Below are positions 8,405 through 11,865 of a stretch of 11,865 bases of DNA, piece by piece. Within the stretch, counting starts at the first letter, position 1. The number at the start of each line of letters is the position of its first letter. Location: the NCBI GenBank assembly GCA_019090295.1, contig JAHRWG010000207.1, forward strand, positions 1 to 11,865, read 5' to 3'. The position numbers and the translations under genes were made by a program. The stretch is from Cycloclasticus sp. Lineage in GTDB: Bacteria > Pseudomonadota > Gammaproteobacteria > Methylococcales > Cycloclasticaceae. The notes below the pieces were generated by a model. That model was not told the origin of the DNA. It made no database searches and worked only from the letters and a program-made list of their open reading frames with translations.

Positions 8405-9324
8405 AAGGTCCTCACAATTTTCTTAAACCCTTTTTTTAAAATATCTTGATATCTCAGGTTTTTCTTTGCATACCACTTATTCAAAGCAACCAGCAACCCA
8501 AAATGCTCATATGCTAATCGAAACTGTTCTACTTCATGAGGCGTTGACGACATGCCACCAGCTCTAAAATTAACAAATACTCGGTCCATGTACTTACTAT
8601 TTAAGTCCATCCTAATTATTTTCAAAATAAAGTCATAATCGGCTATTGCTTTATAACTTTCATTAAACTCAAATTTTGTTAAGAACTTTTTCCTTATAAA
8701 CAAGCTAGGGTGCGGTAAAGGCATTTTGAATTTATATTCACTTAATTGAGGGTAAAATACTCTTGACTCATTAACGCCTCCAAGGATATTAACATTACCA
8801 AAAACATAATCTATGTCATTACCTTTCACCGCTAAGAAAACATTATGGATTATGCCGTCTACATACCAATCGTCAGCATTAAGAAAAGCTACATAGTCCC
8901 CTGTACACAGACTTACCCCTTTATTCATGGCGTTGTATATGCCGCTATCCTTCTCACTTACCCAACTGTCTATGGCATGATCATATTTCTTAATGATATC
9001 AAGCGTCTTATCTGTAGACCCACCATCAACAATAATATACTCAACATTATCGTAGTCCTGATTTAAGACACTCTTAATTGTCTGCTCTAAATATTTTTCG
9101 CCATTATAAACCACTGTAACGATACTTATTAATGGCTTACCCCTATACGGCTGTTTAAAACACCCTTTTACACGTAAGCCACCAGTTACCCCACCCTTCT
9201 CACTTACGCTCCCAAAAAATTTTGAACTTAACACACCATTTGAAACTTTTTCAAATTTAGGCTTATCCTTTGTTAAACGCCTCGTTGTACTATATCGATC
9301 ATCTAAGCAAAAGAACTTACTCAT
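8395..9324 (-). CDS. Family 2 glycosyltransferase with N-terminal extension (WcaE-like)
   Basis: Taking the ATG at 9324, this is a 309-residue protein; a TTG directly before it would add one residue. The catalytic GT-A domain starts at about residue 65 (LISIVTVVYNGEKYLEQT) with VDGGSTD at 99-105, SGIYNAMNKG at 127-136 and the metal site NADDWY (149-154). This order is typical of WcaE-type colanic-acid and O-antigen glycosyltransferases. Ahead of it lie about 64 residues, basic and low in hydrophobicity, ending in GGLRVKGCFKQ. I recall similar GGLR-x-G-x-FK tails before this domain in related GT2 proteins. The role is addition of one sugar to the lipid-linked unit; the donor is unknown. The start overlaps the stop of a possible 27-codon ORF (ATGAGTAA), and the 3' end overlaps the next gene by ten bases. 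Confidence 0.88.
   Translation of the reverse strand: MSKFFCLDDRYSTTRRLTKDKPKFEKVSNGVLSSKFFGSVSEKGGVTGGLRVKGCFKQPYRGKPLISIVTVVYNGEKYLEQTIKSVLNQDYDNVEYIIVDGGSTDKTLDIIKKYDHAIDSWVSEKDSGIYNAMNKGVSLCTGDYVAFLNADDWYVDGIIHNVFLAVKGNDIDYVFGNVNILGGVNESRVFYPQLSEYKFKMPLPHPSLFIRKKFLTKFEFNESYKAIADYDFILKIIRMDLNSKYMDRVFVNFRAGGMSSTPHEVEQFRLAYEHFGLLVALNKWYAKKNLRYQDILKKGFKKIVRTFWP
8409..8413 (-). promoter_or_regulatory. Shine-Dalgarno supporting a TTG start
   Basis: GAGGA on the minus strand lies four bases upstream of the TTG at 8404-8402 and within the last codons of the upstream GT2 gene. It decides the start of the GT4 gene, since no other start codon exists before its first conserved strand. Confidence 0.55.
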
Positions 9325-9400
9325 CAAAAAGCACCATTTTGACTAGTTTTTTAACGTTTTCCTGGTAAATTAGTCTACAAGCCAAAGTGCCATAATTCAT
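9317..9400 (-). CDS. Possible 27-residue leader ORF upstream of the GT2 gene
   Basis: On the minus strand an ATG at 9400 opens 27 sense codons ending in TAA at 9319-9317. A clear GGAGG lies ten bases upstream (9411-9415). The stop overlaps the ATG of the following glycosyltransferase in the arrangement ATGAGTAA, as seen in translationally coupled pairs. The peptide begins MNYGTLACRLIYQE and is mixed basic and hydrophobic. I recognise no family. It could be a translated leader that feeds ribosomes onto a gene with a poor ribosome site of its own, the tail of a decayed gene, or chance. An in-frame TAA at 9433-9431 excludes a longer intact upstream gene. It is too short to be judged from codon use. 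Confidence 0.25.
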   Translation of the reverse strand: MNYGTLACRLIYQENVKKLVKMVLFDE

Positions 9401-9504
9401 CCTAATATGCCCTCCAAAAAAACCACTTAGTTACAAATATTCTCAAGCACACCCTCAATAATTAAGAGTTATGCAGTCATACTAAATTTCATCAATCTTA
9501 ACCG
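9325..9504 (-). other. Longest non-coding gap of the right arm
   Basis: About 180 AT-rich bases separate the GT4 stop from the GT2 start, whereas the other right-arm junctions overlap or are under 50 bases. Apart from the possible leader ORF, I see only one weak promoter-like pair on the minus strand: TTGAGG at 9453-9458 and TGTAAC at 9430-9435, 17 bases apart, each matching four of six consensus positions. No hairpin with a U-run and no inverted or direct repeats were found by eye. It could hold an internal promoter for the lower operon or be what remains after gene loss. Confidence 0.4.
9411..9415 (-). promoter_or_regulatory. GGAGG ribosome-site candidate in the intergenic gap
   Basis: A full GGAGG on the minus strand precedes the ATG at 9400 by ten bases and lies 86 bases before the GT2 start. 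It is too far away to serve the GT2 gene directly and so points to the short leader ORF as its target, if it is used at all. Confidence 0.35.
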
Positions 9505-10761
9505 TCAATTTACAACGCGTCTTGCTAGAGCCTCTTCATAAAGTGTCACATATTGATTTACTACTTTAGATGACTCAAATTTACTCATTACTGATTCCCT
9601 AGCATTCCTACATAATTCATCATAATTAGCATCTGTTAACACCCAGCATATACCTTTGGCTAAATCGGTTACCTCCAATGCCCTAGCTAGATAACCATTC
9701 TCCCTGTGAGATATCAAGTCAGCATTCCCACCAATGAAAAATCCAACAACAGGGGTCGCACAAGCTAAACTTTCCATTATAGTGTTTGACAAATTTTCCT
9801 GTATGGAGGGCACTACCATTACATCGCAAGCACTGTATAGAACCTGTAATGAAGAGTCGTCCTGAAATTGGCCTAGGTAACGTACCTTAAACTTTAAGCT
9901 AGGAGGGTTTTTAGGCTCTCCACTTCCAAAAACAACTATTTCAACATTTTCTAGTTTTAGCTTATTAATAGCCTCTTGTAATAAAAGAAAACCTTTTCTT
10001 GGGTCACCAGTTGAACTCATCGCGCCAAATAAGATTAATTTTTTATCCTTCGGCAAGGAAAATATTTCACGAGCACGCCTCTTATCAATAGGCTTAAAAA
10101 TATTTGTATCGATGGGATTTGGTATTGTGACAACCTTCCGATTATTAAAAAGTGAGCTTTCTTTTGCGCAATCAGACAACCAATGACTCAAACCGACAAT
10201 AGTTAGATTATCAATTTGTGAATATGTTTTATGTTTTCGAATAAACACATCACGACTTAAATCATTATTTTCTATTGATTTTAATACCTTACATTGGCCA
10301 CAGCTATCAACATACCTCCCACACTCTTCATCATAGTGACAGCCGCCAGTAAATGACCACATATCATGCAGCGACCAAACTATAGGTGCTTTTATTCTAC
10401 CCAACTCTTCTACTCTTATCATTTCGTTACAAATCCAATGTAAATGTACAATATCAGGGTTAATCTCATTGATTTTATCTACAATTTCAGAATACTTTAG
10501 GTATGACGGGCTAAACAGTGTTTTAGTTCTATTAGGATAATTTTTCATTTTATCTAAAAAAAAGAATTGCAACCTTCTTAGCCGCTGACGTATCTTGCCA
10601 ACACTTTGACTCAATGATAAAACAGTACGGTCATCGCTTTGCTTGGTTATTACTAACATTTCACTGCTTATATCAGTATTAATGAGCGACTGATGTAATC
10701 GATAAGCTGCTCTTGCAGCCCCGCCATTTATATCATTAGTATTAACAATTAGAATTTTCAT
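9505..10761 (-). CDS. Family 4 glycosyltransferase with cysteine cluster
   Basis: I place the start at the ATG at 10761 (418 residues), because MKILIVNTNDINGGAARAAY is the normal N-terminus for this group and AGGGA lies 11 bases upstream. A longer reading from 10812 would add 17 unlikely residues. The N-terminal half has NGGAARAAYRLHQSL and DIVHLHW, then SLHDMWSFTGGC opening a cluster C141-x5-C147-x6-C154-x2-C157. The same cysteine-rich loop, as I recall it, occurs in many bacterial polysaccharide GT4 enzymes and may bind metal or form disulfides. The donor half has ILFGAMSSTGDPRKG and E322/E330 of the E-x7-E signature (ENLSNTIME), then FFIGGNADLI. It is a retaining glycosyltransferase of the repeat-unit pathway with unknown donor. 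Its first 20 bases overlap the sulfotransferase gene, consistent with one operon. Confidence 0.9.
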   Translation of the reverse strand: MKILIVNTNDINGGAARAAYRLHQSLINTDISSEMLVITKQSDDRTVLSLSQSVGKIRQRLRRLQFFFLDKMKNYPNRTKTLFSPSYLKYSEIVDKINEINPDIVHLHWICNEMIRVEELGRIKAPIVWSLHDMWSFTGGCHYDEECGRYVDSCGQCKVLKSIENNDLSRDVFIRKHKTYSQIDNLTIVGLSHWLSDCAKESSLFNNRKVVTIPNPIDTNIFKPIDKRRAREIFSLPKDKKLILFGAMSSTGDPRKGFLLLQEAINKLKLENVEIVVFGSGEPKNPPSLKFKVRYLGQFQDDSSLQVLYSACDVMVVPSIQENLSNTIMESLACATPVVGFFIGGNADLISHRENGYLARALEVTDLAKGICWVLTDANYDELCRNARESVMSKFESSKVVNQYVTLYEEALARRVVN

Positions 10762-11566
10762 AGAATAGTTTTTCCCTGTACCCCAATTTACTTCTAATTT
10801 CAAAGGTTGCATCTAAAATATAATTTTCAACATCAATATCATCAACAGTAGAAGAGAACGTCTCTCCCTCCCTAACAAACTTTAACGATAAATTAGGGTT
10901 GTATATCTTTGCCATTTTTTCACTTTCTTGCATAGCTTCAAAGCTAGACAACTTAACGACCTCTTTTATAGTCGCGTCGTCAACCAAAACGCCTAAATTC
11001 AAATAGAGCATTTTTAGGGATGAGAATGTATCTTCTTTCAATTCCTCATACTTGATAAGATGCACCCTTTGTGACGAGTCCCCTCTAAGTAACCAAGAGT
11101 CAACATGGCGAATCCAAGCGCTAACCCCGTAAACATCATCTTTAACAAACTCAAGAAACTCCCCACTGAACCGTTTCAATGACTTACTGTAAAGGTAATA
11201 GCTCCTCATCACACTTAAAGGGTTTCTGAGCAAATAAATAACATGATTGTATTGACTGCAGTATTCAGAATGACTTTTTATAAACCTAAATTTTGGAGCG
11301 TCCCACATAGGCTCATTAGCAATATGCTCACTCATGTGTATATCTGGAATTAATTGCTGGATATTATAAAACGTTGCCCGCTGTTTACAGCCTGACTCAA
11401 TTAAACAAGTATTTGCAAGCATTGAGCTTAGCCATGTAATGCCACTTCTTGGAAACTCGACTATATAGACATCACTACTTTTCTGTATTCGCGGCAACTT
11501 AGGCGGGACATATGCCCTGCTCTTTCTTGTAAAAAAACCACGCCCCCCCGCTATTTTTCTATTCAT
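10742..11566 (-). CDS. PAPS-dependent carbohydrate sulfotransferase
   Basis: From the ATG at 11566 this is a 274-residue cytosolic-type sulfotransferase; an in-frame GTG at 11575 would add three residues. The 5'-phosphosulfate loop is clear: VEFPRSGITW with P39-R40-S41-G42-I43-T44-W45, where the usual T-T is I-T. A KSH triplet (K97-S98-H99) sits where the catalytic His of KTH-type enzymes lies, and the 3'-phosphate site is RNPLSVMRS (R114 to S122). Near the C-terminus FVREGETFSS resembles the RKG-x-x-G PAPS-contacting loop. The reaction is transfer of sulfate from PAPS to a hydroxyl or amine; here the likely acceptor is a sugar of the polysaccharide, inferred from the surrounding glycosyltransferases. 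PAPS-making cysD/N/C genes are not in the window. The start overlaps the stop of the upstream gene (ATGAATAG), and the end overlaps the GT4 start by 20 bases. Confidence 0.88.
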   Translation of the reverse strand: MNRKIAGGRGFFTRKSRAYVPPKLPRIQKSSDVYIVEFPRSGITWLSSMLANTCLIESGCKQRATFYNIQQLIPDIHMSEHIANEPMWDAPKFRFIKSHSEYCSQYNHVIYLLRNPLSVMRSYYLYSKSLKRFSGEFLEFVKDDVYGVSAWIRHVDSWLLRGDSSQRVHLIKYEELKEDTFSSLKMLYLNLGVLVDDATIKEVVKLSSFEAMQESEKMAKIYNPNLSLKFVREGETFSSTVDDIDVENYILDATFEIRSKLGYREKLFYENSNC

Positions 11567-11865
11567 AGTACCCACTCTTATCCAAACTCAAGGCAAACCT
11601 CATTGAGACCGCCCTGTTAGACTCAGCATATGAAGCTAGAATTTTTTTTCTTTGTTGTTTTGTTAACTTAATTGTTCTATCTACCCAAAAATTAGGTACC
11701 CTAACTGACTTCAAATAGTCCCCTATAAATTTATTTAATTGGATGCTTAAATTAGGGATTAATCTTCTTTTCATTCTTTTCAAGTAATAAAAAACTGATT
11801 CATTCCGAGTTCTTTTGTACCCATTTTTTTCCGACGAGCGGACATTTTCTTTTTGTAAAGAATAG
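11559..11865 (-). CDS. 3' end of a probable second sulfotransferase, cut by window edge
   Basis: The minus-strand frame ending in TAG at 11561-11559 is open without a stop to the right edge (101 codons). A TTG at 11783 is only an internal codon, so the gene begins outside the window. The visible part carries RNESVFYYLKRM followed by a basic helix region (KRRLIPNLSIQLNKFIGDYL). It then has VDRTIKLTKQQRKKILASYAESNRAVSMRF. An N-E-S near a basic stretch, followed by a segment of the R-x-x-[IL]-x-x-x-Y-x-x-[SD]-N type at the C-terminus, is the tail I associate with Stf0/Sulfotransfer_3-like sulfotransferases that modify glycans. The PAPS-binding motifs would lie beyond the edge, so this is a tentative family call. 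That a real gene continues is much surer, because its stop overlaps the next start (ATGAATAG). Confidence 0.55.
   Translation of the reverse strand, partial: YSLQKENVRSSEKNGYKRTRNESVFYYLKRMKRRLIPNLSIQLNKFIGDYLKSVRVPNFWVDRTIKLTKQQRKKILASYAESNRAVSMRFALSLDKSGYYE

Noticed and set aside
10762..10812. Longer N-terminus for the GT4 gene starting at 10812
   Set aside because: The extra 17 residues lie inside the sulfotransferase coding region and precede a typical MKILIVN start that has its own AGGGA site.
11559..11783. A free-standing 74-residue protein with TTG start
   Set aside because: The same frame continues upstream without a stop to the window edge, so the TTG is an internal leucine codon of a truncated gene.

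Overview
The window is an exopolysaccharide, capsule or O-antigen type glycan locus. It encodes one stand-alone response regulator, seven glycosyltransferases, the two enzymes that make GDP-L-fucose, one sulfotransferase, and the 3' end of a second gene that looks like a sulfotransferase. Protein style (E. coli-like Gmd and Fcl active sites, CheY-like tandem receiver, DPM1-like GT2 with two C-terminal membrane helices) and moderate-to-low GC suggest a gammaproteobacterium, probably aquatic or marine. That placement is inference only; nothing here fixes the genus.

Left arm (41-2956, + strand): a two-receiver response regulator whose first receiver lacks the phosphorylatable aspartate, then a membrane-anchored GT2 and a GT4. 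The gaps of 12 and 27 bases make one transcript likely.

Right arm (2953-11865, - strand, read from the right edge leftwards): a 5'-truncated probable sulfotransferase, a sulfotransferase, a GT4 with a cysteine cluster, a 177-base gap holding a possible 27-codon leader ORF, a GT2 with a 64-residue N-terminal extension, a GT4, an unusual GT-A enzyme with an EDD motif, gmd, fcl and a terminal GT2. Most junctions overlap or nearly abut, and several starts are TTG or GTG, so translational coupling is likely. The two arms converge with a 4-base overlap of their stop codons at 2953-2956, which leaves no room for a terminator between them.

How the genes fit together: Gmd converts GDP-mannose to GDP-4-keto-6-deoxymannose and Fcl converts that to GDP-L-fucose. 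The GT2 and GT4 enzymes would assemble a fucose-containing repeat unit at the inner face of the cytoplasmic membrane. The sulfotransferase(s) would add sulfate from PAPS, so a sulfated fucose-containing surface polysaccharide is the best single hypothesis. No initiating phosphoglycosyl transferase, Wzx/ABC exporter, Wzy polymerase, Wza/Wzc, ManB/ManC or PAPS synthesis gene lies in the window, so the locus continues beyond it or relies on genes elsewhere. The right-hand genes from about 8.4 kb look much more AT-rich than gmd/fcl, as is common for strain-variable glycan genes. I found no tRNA, rRNA, CRISPR array, insertion sequence or convincing intrinsic terminator.
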